From NCBI GenBank assembly GCA_965212505.1, contig OZ243123.1, forward strand, positions 3,348,001 to 3,412,000: a stretch of DNA of 64,000 nucleotides, in the 5' to 3' direction. This document shows positions 9,214 through 19,671 of the stretch, one piece after another; positions within the stretch are counted from its first letter, which is position 1, and each line of letters begins with the position of its first letter. Source of the DNA: JAHEKO01 sp965212505. GTDB lineage: Bacteria > Acidobacteriota > Thermoanaerobaculia > Multivoradales > JAHEKO01. The position numbers were made by a program, and so were the translations under genes. The notes under the pieces were generated by a model that was not told the origin of the DNA, made no database searches, and saw nothing but the letters and a program-made list of their open reading frames with translations.

Positions 9214-10215
9214 CTAGAACTCACGACCGGTGTAGAGGTCGCCGACTTCGGCGGCGTAGCCGTTGTAGAGCCGCGTCGCCCGCGTCTCGCCGGTGCCGAT
9301 ATCCCGCTCCGCCGCCTGACTCCACCGCGGGTGCGGTCGGTCGGGATCGACATTCGAAAAGAAACCGTATTCGGTCGGCGCGGACTCGTTCCAGAAGCTC
9401 CCCGGCTCCTCACGAACGAACTCGATCTCGACGATCGACTTCGGGCCCTTGTAACCGTATTTCCAGGGCACTGCCAACCGCCAAGGAGCGCCGTGCTGCA
9501 TCGGGAGAGCATGGCCATAGACACCCACCGCCACGAAGGCCAGGTCGTGACGCGCCTCGTCGAGGCGGAGCCCCTCGTAGTAGGGCCAGGGGTACCACGA
9601 GTAGCTCGTCTGGCCGGGCAAGCCCGCCTTGTCGAGCACCGAGACGAAGCGCACGTGAGTCGCCGTCGAAAGCGGCGCGGCCCAGTCGATCAGACGGCGG
9701 AGGGGAAAGCCGGTCCACGGCACCTGCATCGCCCACCGCTCCACGCAGCGGAATCGGTAGAGCCGCTCCTCGAGCGGAAAGCGCGTGAAGAGCTCCTCGA
9801 GACCGAGGGTTTTGGGCTTCTCGACCAGTCCGTGAATCTTCACCGACCACGGATCGACCGAGTAGCCCTGGGCTAGCTCCCAGACCCGCTCCTTGTCGGT
9901 CGTGAACTCATAGAAGTTGCTGTAGCCCGCCGACGTCGCTTCGGGCGTCAGCTCCCGCCCGCCCAGCTGGTAGCTCGCGTTCCGTTCGGCCGGAAAGTGG
10001 CTTGTGAACCGATCGCCGACCGCCGGGACGGAGATTCTCGACCGGTCGGCGGCCGGAGCGTTGCTCGCTGTCGCCGCGCAACCGGAGGCGACTCCGGCGG
10101 CCAGGGTGCCGAGCCCGAGCGCACTCAGTAGCTGGCGGCGGTTGAGGTAGGTCGCCTCAGGCGTCGCCAGCCGTTCCGGCAAACGCCAACCGGGGTCGAT
10201 GCGCACAGCGGTCAT
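9214..10215 (-). CDS. msrP: Protein-methionine-sulfoxide reductase catalytic subunit, molybdopterin enzyme
   Basis: This 333-residue periplasmic Mo enzyme (formerly YedY) repairs oxidised methionines. A Tat signal is present: NRRQLLSALGLG (twin Arg at 26-27) followed by a hydrophobic stretch. The Mo-ligating Cys lies in YRFRCVERW (Cys about 157), followed by PWTGFPL. Further family blocks include FVSVLD, WPYYEGL and HGAPWRLAVPWKYGYK. The haem partner msrQ is not adjacent, so electron delivery must come from elsewhere. Molybdopterin genes moeA and an xdhC homologue occur later in the window. The hairpin at 10263-10294 separates it from the upstream dsbA-like gene. Confidence 0.93.
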   Translation of the reverse strand: MTAVRIDPGWRLPERLATPEATYLNRRQLLSALGLGTLAAGVASGCAATASNAPAADRSRISVPAVGDRFTSHFPAERNASYQLGGRELTPEATSAGYSNFYEFTTDKERVWELAQGYSVDPWSVKIHGLVEKPKTLGLEELFTRFPLEERLYRFRCVERWAMQVPWTGFPLRRLIDWAAPLSTATHVRFVSVLDKAGLPGQTSYSWYPWPYYEGLRLDEARHDLAFVAVGVYGHALPMQHGAPWRLAVPWKYGYKGPKSIVEIEFVREEPGSFWNESAPTEYGFFSNVDPDRPHPRWSQAAERDIGTGETRATRLYNGYAAEVGDLYTGREF

Positions 10216-10262
10216 GACGCCAACATAGCACCGCGTACCCTTCGCATCCTCACAAAAGGATC

Positions 10263-10294
10263 ACACCGCTCGGCGCGGTCGCACCGAGCGGTGT
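10263..10294 (-). terminator. Hairpin terminator between the DsbA-like gene and msrP
   Basis: A perfect 11-bp inverted repeat (ACACCGCTCGG at 10263-10273, CCGAGCGGTGT at 10284-10294) encloses a 10-base loop. On the minus strand it follows the DsbA-like gene's stop by about 19 bases. GATCCTTTT follows a few bases after the stem, a short U-run. It would insulate msrP from upstream transcription. Confidence 0.6.
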
Positions 10295-10312
10295 CGAGGA
10301 GACGAACGCCGT

Positions 10313-11371
10313 CTAGTTGAGTCGATCGAGTTCGTCGTCGATCAACCGGGCGATCTCTTCGAACGGCTGGGCGCCGCTGAGGAACCGACCGTTGACGAAG
10401 ATCGCCGGAGTCCCGGTGACGCCTACCGCCCGGCCTGCGGCGACATCAGCGTGCACCATGCTCGCGTACTTGCCGGAGTCGAGGCACTCGTTGAAGACGT
10501 CCGCGTCAAGCTCCAGACGTACCGCCTTCTGCTTGAGCTGATCGAGACCCAGCGCCTTCTGCTCCTGGAACATCGTGTCGTGCATCTCCCAGAAGCGGTC
10601 CTGGTCGTTGGCGCAGAGCGACGCCTCGGCGGCCTTCTGGGCGTTCGGGTGGATCTGGTGAAGGGGGAACTGACGGAAGACGAGCCGAACCTTGTCACCG
10701 TATTCGTCGGTCACGCGGTCGAGCGTCGGCACGACGCGCGAACAGTAGGGACACTCGAAGTCGGAGAACTCGATGATCGTCACCGGCGCGCCCTCGGGGC
10801 CTTTCGCTGGGAAGCCCTGGGCGGAGACGTCGATGCGAAGCGGCTCGAGGAAGCTGACCACCCCGTGCTTGTTGCGGAGGGTATCCACATAGTCGAGGTA
10901 GGCGGTCTGACGCGCCTGACCCGACAGATACTCGCGAATGCGAGGCGTCATGCTCTCTTTGGGCTGATTGAGCCGCTGCTTGTTCTCCTCATAGAACGCG
11001 TCGACCTCTTCGTCGGTGGGATCGGTGATCTTCGAGTCGACTTCACGCGCCGTCAGCTCGTCGATCGAGACACCCTCCGCGGCCGCCTCGATCTCGAGGA
11101 GACGCTCGCGAATGACGCCCTCGAGGGTCTGCTCCATCAGCTGGTGTCGATCGCGCTGGATCTGCAGGAAGCCCTCGGCGTTCGCCTCCTCCAGATCGGC
11201 TTCGTTGATCTGCATGTCGCCGATCGTGGCGATCACGCCGTCTTCGGCGGCTGCCGGGTTGTCGGCGTGAACCGCGCCGGTCGAGTACCAGAAACCAAGA
11301 GCTGCGGCCGCGATGAGGATCGTGATGAAAATGCCAAACGGGCCGAAGCGTCGAGTTGTCTGCTCAGTCAT
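10313..11371 (-). CDS. Membrane-anchored DsbA-like thiol-disulfide protein with SurA-like N-terminal region
   Basis: The protein has 352 residues. An N-terminal membrane helix (about 12-30) precedes a helical segment (about 45-170) resembling the N-terminal domain of SurA/PpiC chaperones. A DsbA-type thioredoxin domain follows (about 190-350), with the redox motif CPYC (Cys207, Cys210) and the cis-Pro loop GVTGTPAIFVNG. It should act in the periplasm on disulfides; no DsbB is nearby. ATG 11371 is chosen over the ATG at 11449 because GGAGG lies nine bases upstream and the longer form would put unstructured sequence before the anchor. Confidence 0.88.
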   Translation of the reverse strand: MTEQTTRRFGPFGIFITILIAAAALGFWYSTGAVHADNPAAAEDGVIATIGDMQINEADLEEANAEGFLQIQRDRHQLMEQTLEGVIRERLLEIEAAAEGVSIDELTAREVDSKITDPTDEEVDAFYEENKQRLNQPKESMTPRIREYLSGQARQTAYLDYVDTLRNKHGVVSFLEPLRIDVSAQGFPAKGPEGAPVTIIEFSDFECPYCSRVVPTLDRVTDEYGDKVRLVFRQFPLHQIHPNAQKAAEASLCANDQDRFWEMHDTMFQEQKALGLDQLKQKAVRLELDADVFNECLDSGKYASMVHADVAAGRAVGVTGTPAIFVNGRFLSGAQPFEEIARLIDDELDRLN

Positions 11372-11471
11372 GTGGGAAGACCTCCAGAGGTCGGAAGTGT
11401 CGTTGGTGGGAGCAGCCGGGAGGCCGCCGAAGCCGGAGGATAATACCACTCCGAGCCGCGCGGGCGCTCGT

Positions 11472-12311
11472 TTAGACGCTCGACTCGAGCCGCGCGTGAA
11501 CCAGCCCTTCGAGGATTCGCTGGGGCTGAATCCCTCTCATGCGCATATCGGGACCGGAGAGCAGATCCTCGGCAAGCGCCAAGAACCGCCGCCGTTGATC
11601 CGCGGTTCGCGCCGCCTCTCGCCCAACGGTCGTGACCGCGGCCGCGGCCAGCTCCCACGGTTGCCTCGCGCGGGGGTCCTTCCACTCCCCCGCACCTTGT
11701 AGCGCCGCGGCGATGGCGAAGAGTGAGATCTTGTCTCCACGTTCTCGGTAGGCTTCAACCGCCTTGCCCAGTGCCTTGGTGAGCTCCTCCAGTCGACTCG
11801 CGTCGATCGAGGCACCGCCTCCGAGGTAGACCGCGAGCGAGCGGCTTCGGAGGGTCGGGAGGAGGTCGAACTGAGACGGAGCGAGGAGCAGGAAGTGTCG
11901 CGGAGAGGCGGTGTGTGGTTCCTCGAGCGTCTTCAGAAAGGCGTTGGCGGCCTCCGCTGTGAGGCTCTCCGCCGCCGCCACGACGAACACCTGCCCTCGC
12001 GCCTCGAAGGGGGCCATCTGAGCCGCCTTGAGGAACTCACGCGCCGCCTCGACCGAAGTCGAGGTGCGGAGGTCTCTCTCGAGCGCGTGAAAGTCAGGAT
12101 GGAACGCCTCCTCGCCCCCTTCACGCCAGGCGATGCGCCGACAGTGGTTGCACTCCTTGCACGGGCGCGCCTCGGGCTCACGCTCGCAGAGCAGCGTCCT
12201 CGCAACCTCGAGCGCCACCTCTCGCCGTCCCGCGTCGTCGGCTCCATGCAAGATGGACGAGGGATAGAGCTCGCCGCTGCGCGCGAGCCGCAGGGTCGAC
12301 TCGAGGCTCAA
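11472..12311 (-). CDS. holB: DNA polymerase III delta' subunit
   Basis: This 279-residue clamp-loader AAA+ subunit starts at a TTG overlapping the tmk TGA (TTGA), with GGGGGAG just upstream. Visible features are ILHGADDAGRREVA (a degenerate P-loop with no Lys, as expected for non-hydrolysing delta'), a zinc-finger Cys set (PCKECNHCRRI) and VVAAAESLTAEAANAFLKTLEEP (the delta' core). LPTLRSR (SRC-like motif region) follows. It opens the sliding clamp together with tau and delta. Coupling to tmk is a common bacterial arrangement. Confidence 0.9.
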   Translation of the reverse strand: MSLESTLRLARSGELYPSSILHGADDAGRREVALEVARTLLCEREPEARPCKECNHCRRIAWREGGEEAFHPDFHALERDLRTSTSVEAAREFLKAAQMAPFEARGQVFVVAAAESLTAEAANAFLKTLEEPHTASPRHFLLLAPSQFDLLPTLRSRSLAVYLGGGASIDASRLEELTKALGKAVEAYRERGDKISLFAIAAALQGAGEWKDPRARQPWELAAAAVTTVGREAARTADQRRRFLALAEDLLSGPDMRMRGIQPQRILEGLVHARLESSV

Positions 12312-12952
12312 CGCTCCCCCAGGAGATCGCCCAGAGCCTGTCGCACCTGCCGCTCTGTCTCGGCGATGTCCTTCGACGAATCGATCAGCAGGAAGCGGTC
12401 GGGCTCGCTGGCAGCCAACTCGAGGTAGGCGTCGCGAACACGCTGGTAGAACTCGAGACTCTCGGAGTCGAGGCGGTCGATGCCGTTGGGTTGCGACGCG
12501 CGCTTGAGTGACTGCCCCCGGCCCTGTGCCACCTCGGCCGGAAGATCGAAGAGGAGCGTTCGATCCGGGCGCAGGCCGCCCGTGGCCAACTCGTCGATCC
12601 GCGCGATGATGTCGCGTTCGACGCCCCGACCGACGCCCTGATAGACGAGCGTCGAATCGGTAAACCGATCGCACAGGACGTGCTGGCCACGTTCGAGCGC
12701 TGGCTCGATCAGCTCGCAGACGTGTTGCCGGCGACTGGCGAAGATCAGCAGCGTCTCGACGCGACCATCCACCTCTCCCCACTGCGGGTCGAGAAAGACA
12801 CGGCGGATCGCCTTGCCGAGCGGCGTGCCGCCGGGTTCGCGGGTCAGGACACTGGGGACCGCGGCGTCCGTGAACCACCCGAAAGCCCGTTCGAGATGGG
12901 TCGATTTGCCGCTGCCGTCAAGACCTTCGAAAGTGATGAACTGGCCCTTCAT
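12308..12952 (-). CDS. tmk: Thymidylate kinase
   Basis: The 214-residue enzyme phosphorylates dTMP to dTDP. It begins MKGQFITFEGLDGSGKSTH (P-loop) and contains TREPGGTPLGKAIR (dTMP-binding Arg region), CDRFTDSTLVYQG (DRx motif and LID neighbourhood) and RTLLFDLP. ATG 12952 places the P-loop at the usual distance from the N terminus, whereas the upstream ATG at 12994 would add 14 residues. It is translationally coupled to holB downstream. The 181 bases between this gene and the divergent pntAA start must hold promoters for both. Confidence 0.94.
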   Translation of the reverse strand: MKGQFITFEGLDGSGKSTHLERAFGWFTDAAVPSVLTREPGGTPLGKAIRRVFLDPQWGEVDGRVETLLIFASRRQHVCELIEPALERGQHVLCDRFTDSTLVYQGVGRGVERDIIARIDELATGGLRPDRTLLFDLPAEVAQGRGQSLKRASQPNGIDRLDSESLEFYQRVRDAYLELAASEPDRFLLIDSSKDIAETERQVRQALGDLLGER

Positions 12953-13133
12953 CGAGCCGGCAACATAGCACGGCAGACCGCCCCATCTGAGCACGCCAAT
13001 AGGCCGGGATCACCCACCTGTAGGGGGGTGTCGCACCCGTCCCTTGACGCTTGACAGCTCAAACCCATTTGGTGAGGATGCCGCTGCACCTACATTCCGC
13101 GACTTATCTACACAGACAGATGAAGGGAACCCA

Positions 13134-14290
<1,157 letters not shown>

Positions 14291-14291
<1 letters not shown>

Positions 14292-14578
14292 TGGGTGCCC
14301 TACTCGTTGGACTCTACGTATTCGTGCTGGCGATTTTTGTCGGCGTCGAGATCATCACCAAGATCCCGCCGACCCTGCACACGCCGCTGATGTCGGGCGC
14401 GAACGCAATCTCGGGCATTACGCTCGTTGGATCGATCGCCACCGCGACCAGCGGTGAGACGAAGATCAGCTCGATCCTCGGCTTCGTCGCGATCGTCTTC
14501 GCCACCCTCAACGTGGTGGGCGGCTTCCTCGTCACACACCGGATGCTGACCATGTTCGGAGGCAAGCGAAAGCGATGA
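14291..14578 (+). CDS. pntAB: NAD(P) transhydrogenase subunit alpha part 2 (membrane dII segment)
   Basis: This is a 95-residue integral membrane protein with about three helices. TPLMSGANAISGITLVG and LGFVAIVFATLNVVGGFLVTHRML are characteristic of the PntA2 half of the proton channel. It overlaps pntAA by one base and pntB by four (ATGA), so stoichiometric translation is likely. The complete A1-A2-B set couples proton entry to NADPH formation. Confidence 0.95.
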
Positions 14579-16002
14579 GCGAGCTCCTCGGCCCGGTCGT
14601 CTTCCCGCTGCTGTACCTCCTTTCGGCGGTCCTCTTCATCCTCGGACTCAAGGGCCTCACCGGCGTCCGCACGGCTCGCCGGGGCAATCTAATGGCGGCG
14701 ACCGCCATGCTGCTCGCAGTGGTCACCACCCTCCTCGAGCTCGGCGTCGTCGACTACCGATGGATCGCAGCCGGTCTGGTGGTCGGCTCGGTGATCGGAG
14801 CGATTGCAGCGCTGCGCGTCCAGATGACCGGCATGCCCGAGTTGGTCGCGCTCTTCAACGGCTTCGGCGGCGGCGCCTCGGCGCTGGTCGCCGGCTCCAT
14901 CATCTGGGGCGACGTGATCGAGGTCGGCGACTCGACGACCCCGGCCGGCGTGCTCGGCGTCGACGCCGCCAGCTCGGGGGTGCTCTCGATTCTGATCGGC
15001 GCCGTCACCTTGAGCGGCAGCCTGATCGCCTATCTAAAATTGCGCGGCACCATCGGCGGCAAGCCGACGATCATCCCGGCGCGCCACCTCGTCAACAGCC
15101 TCTTCTTCCTGGGCAGCCTGGGGACCGGCGCCTACCTGTCCTTCGTCGCGACCGGGCCTGGAGAGATCACCATCGCAGCGGTCGCTCTGGCGGCGCTCAG
15201 CCTGCTGGTCGGAATCCTCTTCGTGATCCCGATCGGCGGCGCCGACATGCCGGTGATCATCTCCTTCCTCAACTCGCTCTCCGGCGTTGCCGCCTCGATG
15301 ACCGGTTTCGTGCTCAGCAACAACCTGCTGATCATCAGTGGCGCTCTGGTCGGAGCCTCGGGGCTGATCCTGACGCAGATCATGTGTGTGGCCATGAACC
15401 GCCCGCTCGCCAACGTCCTCTTCTCGGGGTTCGGCGGCGAGACCGGCTCGAGCGACTCCGGCGAGTACACAAACGTCCGTTCCTACAGCGCGGAAGAAGC
15501 GGCGATGGTGCTCGAGACCGCCGAATCGGTGGTCCTGGTTCCGGGCTACGGCCTGGCCGTCGCGCAGGCCCAACACACCGCACGCGAGCTCGGCGACCTG
15601 ATCGAAAAACGAGGCGGCAAGGTCACCTACGCCATCCATCCGGTGGCAGGCCGCATGCCGGGGCACATGAACGTGCTGCTCGCCGAGGCCGACGTCTCCT
15701 ACGAGAAGCTCGTGGAGATGGATCGCATCAATCCCGAGTTCAAGACCACCGACGCGGTCCTGGTCGTCGGCGCGAACGACGTCGTCAATCCGGTTGCCGA
15801 GAGCGATCCGAACAGTCCCATCGCGGGCATGCCGATCCTTCAGGTTTACAATGCCAGCACCGTCATGGTGATCAAGCGGAGCCTGAGCCCCGGGTTCGCC
15901 GGGATCAAGAACGAGCTCTTCGAGGGCGAGAACACGATGATGGTGTTCGGCGATGCGAAGCAGGTCCTCCAGGAACTGGTCAACGAGCTGAAGGCGATCT
16001 AG
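14575..16002 (+). CDS. pntB: NAD(P)(+) transhydrogenase subunit beta
   Basis: The 475-residue protein has about nine membrane helices (1-280), including GGADMPVIISFLNSLSG and SNNLLIISGALVGASG. The soluble NADP-binding dIII (about 300-475) carries VPGYGLAVAQAQHT, HPVAGRMPGHMNVLLAEA and VLVVGANDVVNP. It completes the proton-pumping transhydrogenase. Only 12 bases separate it from the glutamate-cysteine-ligase-like gene, suggesting one transcript that supplies NADPH and gamma-glutamyl thiol enzymes together. Confidence 0.96.
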   Translation: MSELLGPVVFPLLYLLSAVLFILGLKGLTGVRTARRGNLMAATAMLLAVVTTLLELGVVDYRWIAAGLVVGSVIGAIAALRVQMTGMPELVALFNGFGGGASALVAGSIIWGDVIEVGDSTTPAGVLGVDAASSGVLSILIGAVTLSGSLIAYLKLRGTIGGKPTIIPARHLVNSLFFLGSLGTGAYLSFVATGPGEITIAAVALAALSLLVGILFVIPIGGADMPVIISFLNSLSGVAASMTGFVLSNNLLIISGALVGASGLILTQIMCVAMNRPLANVLFSGFGGETGSSDSGEYTNVRSYSAEEAAMVLETAESVVLVPGYGLAVAQAQHTARELGDLIEKRGGKVTYAIHPVAGRMPGHMNVLLAEADVSYEKLVEMDRINPEFKTTDAVLVVGANDVVNPVAESDPNSPIAGMPILQVYNASTVMVIKRSLSPGFAGIKNELFEGENTMMVFGDAKQVLQELVNELKAI

Positions 16003-16014
16003 ACCTCCTAGACG

Positions 16015-17931
16015 ATGGGCGAGCACGACAAGGTTAGAAAAGACACCGACCCGGAAGAGCTGCGGCTCTTCACCAAGGCGCTGCTCACCGATCTGCGGGC
16101 GTTGGAGCAGATGCTCCAGGACGGCCAGATCGAGTCGGGTATCCGCCGACTCGGAGTCGAGCAGGAGACCGTACTGGTGGACGCCGACTGGCGTCCGGCC
16201 ATGGTCAACCTCGACATCCTCGAGCGGCTCGACGACGATCACTTCACCACCGAGCTCGGGCGCTTCAACATCGAGTACAACCTCGACCCGGTCGAGGTCG
16301 GACCGAACTGCCTGTCTCAGATCCGCGCCCAGCTCGACGGCCTACTCGCAAAGGGCCAAGCCGCCGCCGCCGAGCAGGGCGTCACGATGCTCCTGGCCGG
16401 CGTTCTACCGACCCTCGCCCAGTCCGACCTGACACTCGAGAACATGACGCCGATGCCTCGCTACCTGGCACTCAACGAGGCGGTCGGACGCATGCGCGGT
16501 GACGAGTTCCATCTGCGCATCAAGGGTCGCGACGAGCTGATCGTCGATCACGACAACGTCATGCTCGAAGCGTGCACAACCAGCTTCCAGCTTCACTACC
16601 AGGTCGAAGCCGAGGAGTTCGCTCACCTCTACAACATCGCCCAGGTGCTGGCGGCCCCAGTCCTGGCCTGCGCCACCAACTCACCGCTCCTGTTCGGACG
16701 CCAGCTCTGGCGGGAGACGCGAATCGCGCTCTTCCAGCAGTCGGTCGACACACGAGGGCAGAGCGACTCGATTCGCGAGGTGACTCCGCGCGTGAGCTTC
16801 GGTCGCGACTGGGTCAAGGAGTCGGCGCTCGAGATCTTCCAGGAGGACCTGGCGAGGTTCCGCGTCCTCCTCGGCGGCAAGGTGGAAGAGGACCCCTTCG
16901 AGGTCCTCGCGGCGGGCGGGGCGCCCGATCTCACGGCCCTGCGCGTCCACAACAGCACGGTCTACCGCTGGAACCGGCCCTGCTACGGCGTAGGCGGAGG
17001 CAAGCCGCACCTGCGGATCGAGAATCGAATTCTGCCGGCGGGCCCGAGCGTCGTCGACGAGATGGCCAATGCCGCCCTCTGGTTCGGCCTGATGAGCGGT
17101 GGGGGCGCCGCCTGGGGCGACGTCAGCGAGAAGATGGACTTCGCCGCCGCACGCGAGAACTTTGTCGCCGCGGCTCGCCGCGGAATGGGCGCCGACCTCC
17201 TCTGGTTCGACGGCAACTACGTCCCGTCGACGGTACTGCTCGAGAAGGAGCTCCTGCCGCTGGCGGCCGACGGTCTCGACCGGCTGGGGGTCGACCCCAG
17301 CGATCGAGACACCTACCTCGGCGTACTCGCCGAGCGCATAGCGACCCAGAAGAGCGGCTCGCAATGGCTGGTCAGCTCGGTCGATTCGATGTCCGACAGC
17401 AATCTGCACGAGCAGCTGACGGCGCTGGTCGCCGCGACCTCGCAGCGGCAGAGCGAGGGCACTCCGGTTCATACATGGAAGCTCGCTTCGCGCGAGGACG
17501 CCGGCGACGAGCGGCGCCTCGTCCGCCGCGTCGAACAGTTGATGACCACCGATCTCTTCACCGTGAACGAGGCCGAGCTGGTCGACATGGCCGCCTACGT
17601 CATGAACTGGAAGCACATCCGCCACGTACCGGTCGAAGACAATCAGCACCGGCTGGTCGGACTGGTGACGCATCGAGCGCTCCTGCGCCTGGTACCGACA
17701 CTCAGCGACCCGGAGCACGAAGCGGTCCCCATCTCGCGGATCATGGAGCGAGAGGTGATCACCGTAACGCCCACTACCAGTGCCCAGGAAGCACTACGAC
17801 TGATGCGCGAAAAGAAGATCACCTGCCTGCCGGTGGTCGACGGCGAACACCGACTGATCGGCATCTTGACGGACACCGACTTCATGCGGATCGCGGCGCC
17901 CCTGCTCGACGACTATCTCGGGGATGACTAG
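16015..17931 (+). CDS. Glutamate-cysteine ligase (GCS2)-like protein fused to a CBS-domain pair
   Basis: The protein has 638 residues. Residues about 25-480 resemble the GCS2 family of ATP-dependent carboxylate-amine ligases: RLGVEQETVLVD, DDDHFTTELGRFNIEYNLDP (acidic metal and substrate site), EACTTSFQLHYQV and HLRIENRILPAGPS. Residues about 510-632 form two CBS motifs, ending VITVTPTTSAQEALRLM and CLPVVDGEHRLIGILTDTDF. CBS pairs usually bind adenine nucleotides, so ligase activity may be gated by energy state or SAM; this is inference. The gene overlaps ggt by eight bases, which supports a gamma-glutamyl substrate. Alternative acceptor amines cannot be excluded. Confidence 0.85.
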   Translation: MGEHDKVRKDTDPEELRLFTKALLTDLRALEQMLQDGQIESGIRRLGVEQETVLVDADWRPAMVNLDILERLDDDHFTTELGRFNIEYNLDPVEVGPNCLSQIRAQLDGLLAKGQAAAAEQGVTMLLAGVLPTLAQSDLTLENMTPMPRYLALNEAVGRMRGDEFHLRIKGRDELIVDHDNVMLEACTTSFQLHYQVEAEEFAHLYNIAQVLAAPVLACATNSPLLFGRQLWRETRIALFQQSVDTRGQSDSIREVTPRVSFGRDWVKESALEIFQEDLARFRVLLGGKVEEDPFEVLAAGGAPDLTALRVHNSTVYRWNRPCYGVGGGKPHLRIENRILPAGPSVVDEMANAALWFGLMSGGGAAWGDVSEKMDFAAARENFVAAARRGMGADLLWFDGNYVPSTVLLEKELLPLAADGLDRLGVDPSDRDTYLGVLAERIATQKSGSQWLVSSVDSMSDSNLHEQLTALVAATSQRQSEGTPVHTWKLASREDAGDERRLVRRVEQLMTTDLFTVNEAELVDMAAYVMNWKHIRHVPVEDNQHRLVGLVTHRALLRLVPTLSDPEHEAVPISRIMEREVITVTPTTSAQEALRLMREKKITCLPVVDGEHRLIGILTDTDFMRIAAPLLDDYLGDD

Positions 17932-19612
17932 CGTTCGCCGAGCGTGGGCGGCGCTCTGGCTGCTCTTCCTCACAACGCCGGTCTTCGCCGCATCGTTCCC
18001 GGCGCCTCGTGGTGCCGGTGGAGCCGTGGCCACCGCCGAACCCGATGCAACCGAGGCCGGGCTCGCAATCCTGCGCTCAGGGGGCAACGCAGCCGATGCC
18101 GCCGTCGCCAGCGCACTCGCGTTGGCGGTCGTCCACCCCCAGGCCGGAAACCTCGGCGGTGGTGGGTTTGCGGTCATCCGGATCGACGGCGAGCTGACGA
18201 CGCTCGACTTCCGTGAGATTGCTCCCGCGGCGGCGCACCGAGAGATGTACCTCAACGCCGAGGGCGACGCGATCCCCGGAGCGTCGACGGTCGGCGCGCT
18301 CGCGGCCGGCGTCCCCGGCTCGCCGGACGGCCTCTACGAGCTCCACGCACGGTTCGGAAAGCTCGACTGGCCGGCGGTAGTCGAGCCGGCGCTCCGCCTC
18401 GCTCGCGACGGATTCCGCGTCACCCGGCGCCTCCACAACTCGATCGAAAGCGCGAGTGAACGACTGGGACGATTCAGCGAAACCGCTTCGGTCTGGCTCC
18501 CTGGGGGCGCTCCACCACCGATCGGCGAGATCAAGAAGCTCCCTGCCCTCGCCGAGACCCTGGCCGGATATCGCGACCGAGGCCCAGACGCTCTAACCAC
18601 CGGATCCGTCGCGAACCAGATCGTCGCGACCTCGACGAAGCACGGCGGCATTCTTACGCTCGCCGACCTTTCGGACTACCAACCGGAGTGGCGAGAGCCC
18701 GTCCTCTTCCAGGGGTTTGGATGGGAGTTTGCTTCGATGGGGCTGCCGTCCTCGGGCGGTGTCATTCTCGCTCAGACCTTCGGCCTGCTCGAGCGAGTCG
18801 GCTGGCGCGATCTCGAGCCCGGCAGCGCTCCGAGCCTCCACCTCTTGGCGGAGGTCTGGCGCCGCGCATTCGCCGATCGAGTCTTGCTGGGTGACGTCGC
18901 GACGTCCGACGCCTCCGCCGCCGAACTCATGGCCTCCGAGCGCTTGGATCGACTCGCAGAAGCGCTCCCCCGCGACCGAGCGGTCGCGTCTCTCACCCTC
19001 GCCTCCGCGACTCCTCAGGCCGAGAGCGCGGAAACGACACACCTGTCCGTCGTCGACGCCGCCGGAAACGCGGTTTCACTCACGACGACCGTCAACGGCG
19101 GTTTTGGTAGCAAGCTCTGGGTCGCCGGCTTCGGATTCTTGAACAACGAGATGGACGACTTCACCACAGCACCGGGGCAGCCGAACTCCTACGGCCTGGT
19201 GCAAGGCGAAGCGAACACGATTGCTCCTGGAAAGCGCATGCTCTCCTCGATGACTCCCACCATCGGTTGGCGCGGCGACGAGGTCCTCGCCTTCGGCGGG
19301 CAAGGCGGCTCTCAAATCCCGACCGCGTCCGCCTGGGTCGCCCTCGGGCTCCTCACCGACGAGCTCGAGCTCCAGGAAGCTCTCGATCGCGGCCGCATCC
19401 ACCACCAGTGGCTGCCGGACGCGATCTTCCTCGAGGACCGAGCGCTCAGTCTCGAAACACGCACCGCGCTCGAGGCCCTCGGGCACGAGTTCGGCAAACT
19501 CTCCTGGACCGCCAAGGTGTGCGTCGCCCGACGTCTCGCGGACGGACTCTTCGAGGCTGCCGGAGATCCGCGCGGCCCGGACGCCGGTGGCGTGGTCGAC
19601 CCTCAGCCCTAG
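17924..19612 (+). CDS. ggt: Gamma-glutamyltransferase
   Basis: The 562-residue protein has a Sec-type signal (RRAWAALWLLFLTTPVFA) and is therefore periplasmic. It cleaves or transfers gamma-glutamyl groups of glutathione-like compounds. N-terminal family blocks are GGNAADAAVASALALAVVHP and NLGGGGFAVI. Autoprocessing should occur before Thr371 in AETTHLSVVDAAGN, giving large and small subunits. C-terminal SSMTPTI and GGQGGSQIPTA are active-site loops. Its start lies inside the preceding ligase gene (eight-base overlap), tying gamma-glutamyl synthesis to turnover. Confidence 0.93.
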   Translation: MTSVRRAWAALWLLFLTTPVFAASFPAPRGAGGAVATAEPDATEAGLAILRSGGNAADAAVASALALAVVHPQAGNLGGGGFAVIRIDGELTTLDFREIAPAAAHREMYLNAEGDAIPGASTVGALAAGVPGSPDGLYELHARFGKLDWPAVVEPALRLARDGFRVTRRLHNSIESASERLGRFSETASVWLPGGAPPPIGEIKKLPALAETLAGYRDRGPDALTTGSVANQIVATSTKHGGILTLADLSDYQPEWREPVLFQGFGWEFASMGLPSSGGVILAQTFGLLERVGWRDLEPGSAPSLHLLAEVWRRAFADRVLLGDVATSDASAAELMASERLDRLAEALPRDRAVASLTLASATPQAESAETTHLSVVDAAGNAVSLTTTVNGGFGSKLWVAGFGFLNNEMDDFTTAPGQPNSYGLVQGEANTIAPGKRMLSSMTPTIGWRGDEVLAFGGQGGSQIPTASAWVALGLLTDELELQEALDRGRIHHQWLPDAIFLEDRALSLETRTALEALGHEFGKLSWTAKVCVARRLADGLFEAAGDPRGPDAGGVVDPQP

Positions 19613-19671
19613 ACGCCTCGCGATTGGCGCGCGGCCCGGGGTATGAGAGAGTCCCCGCTCCAGGAGGTTGC

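Noticed and set aside
14760..16037. Long Arg-rich ORF in another frame over pntB
   Set aside because: Arg/His/Gly-rich shadow of pntB, which is intact in the correct frame.
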